DNA of 64,000 bases from Homoserinimonas sp. OAct 916 (lineage in GTDB: Bacteria; Actinomycetota; Actinomycetes; Actinomycetales; Microbacteriaceae): contig NZ_QJHB01000012.1 in assembly GCF_003260275.1 (NCBI RefSeq), forward strand, positions 1 through 64,000. The letters are read 5' to 3'. The notes beneath the pieces are model-generated. The model did no database searches. It was not told the origin of the DNA and worked only from the letters and a program-made list of their open reading frames with translations. Both the position numbers and the translations under genes were made by a program. Below are positions 63,466 to 64,000 of this stretch, one piece after another. Positions within the stretch are counted from its first letter, which is position 1, and the number at the start of each line of letters is the position of its first letter.

Positions 63466-64000
63466 ATGGATCTCATCGATGCGTTCCTCGCCTCCGGAAT
63501 CCGGTTCACCACCCCAATCCTGCTCGCAGGCCTCGGCTGTCTGACCACGATCTGGACGAAAGACCTCAACGTTGGCCTCGAAGGGGTCATGCTCTTTGGC
63601 GCGTTCCTCGGCGTGGTGATCGGATTGACCACCGGGTCGGTCGGTCTGGCCATCATCTACACGCTGGTTCTGGCGGCAATCGCCGGATTGGTTTTCGGCT
63701 ATCTGATCACCGTGCTCAAGGTCAACGTCTTCGTCGCCGGCATCGTGTTGAACATCTTCGCGGCCGGGGCGACGGTGTATCTGTTGCGGTCCATGTTCGG
63801 GGTGAAGGGTACTCTGAGCGATGACGGCATTCCGGGCGTGGCCAAAGTCGTGATCCCCGGGATTTCAAACGTACCGGTGCTCGGCCCCCTCTTCTCCGGC
63901 CACACAGTGTTGACCTATGTCAGCTGGGTGCTCGTGGTGCTGGTCTTCATCGCGGCCCGCCGAACCGTGCTGGTGCGGCACCTGAAGGCTGCCGGCGAGC
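63466..64000 (+). CDS. Second ABC transporter permease, cut by window end
   Basis: Partial gene starting at ATG 63466, three bases after the first permease, with AAAGGACGG upstream. Encodes MDLIDAFLASGIRFTTPILL, then LNVGLEGVMLFGAFLGV (the companion permease motif) and hydrophobic helices. Still open at 64000, about 178 residues in; the family is usually near 300. Confidence 0.9.
   Translation, partial: MDLIDAFLASGIRFTTPILLAGLGCLTTIWTKDLNVGLEGVMLFGAFLGVVIGLTTGSVGLAIIYTLVLAAIAGLVFGYLITVLKVNVFVAGIVLNIFAAGATVYLLRSMFGVKGTLSDDGIPGVAKVVIPGISNVPVLGPLFSGHTVLTYVSWVLVVLVFIAARRTVLVRHLKAAGE

Noticed and set aside
1-64000. CRISPR arrays, tRNA or rRNA genes
   Set aside because: No regularly spaced repeats with unique spacers and no tRNA-like T-loop strings with matching acceptor stems were seen; a tRNAscan-type search would settle it.

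Overview
The window looks like a chromosome segment of a high-GC Gram-positive actinobacterium, probably Micrococcales and perhaps Microbacteriaceae. The reasons are the GC-rich coding bias, frequent GTG starts, DUF222-type HNH and MobF-type relaxase sequences, an NrtR-controlled NAD cluster of actinobacterial type, and lipobox lipoproteins. Family calls come from reading motifs by eye; no database search was run.

Left part (1-13.9 kb). Terminal repeats that may be an insertion-sequence end are followed by an internally deleted PLP gamma-lyase pseudogene, an editing deacylase, and a NERD nuclease-like protein. Then comes a lower-GC cassette: a ThDP decarboxylase, an amidinohydrolase and a polar amino acid ABC importer, divergent from a MocR regulator. 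It probably serves uptake and breakdown of arginine or a related guanidino compound. This cassette abuts and truncates an HD-domain gene at the end of an NAD/ADP-ribose operon. That operon holds an ARPP-1-like protein, a HAD nucleotidase, an ADP-ribosylglycohydrolase fused to a Cys-phosphatase, and a TY-Chap-like protein, with a divergent NrtR-type regulator.

Middle (13.9-53.6 kb) is a dense defence island. It contains a vsr remnant, a lone OLD nuclease and a relaxase remnant. Next is a five-gene, translationally coupled operon on the minus strand: giant DUF1998 helicase, SNF2 helicase, PglX/DrmMI-like adenine methylase, McrB and McrC. This looks like a DISARM-type core in which McrBC takes the place of the usual PLD nuclease. 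Beyond it are a NUDIX remnant, a nonsense-broken GIY-YIG gene, a NUDIX plus PLD/helicase/DUF3427 pair, a second NERD protein, a DnaQ/TerB/BRCT protein, a NERD-SF1 helicase fusion, a three-gene DUF6361-PLD-helicase operon, a lipoprotein, an AbiEii-like remnant, and a J-domain plus frameshifted NERD pair. Several modules end in broken genes, so the island appears to have been built by cassette replacement.

Right part (53.6-64 kb) returns to ordinary high-GC genes: a DUF222/HNH protein with an in-frame 9-bp repeat array and a DUF4097 membrane protein. After a 14-bp tandem-repeat spacer comes a catabolic locus: SDR, FadR-type regulator and 2-hydroxyacid dehydrogenase on the minus strand, divergent from a BMP-type nucleoside ABC importer that runs off the end.

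Best candidates for new biology are the methylase-helicase-McrBC operon (18387-33934) and the DUF6361-PLD-helicase operon (44851-50946).
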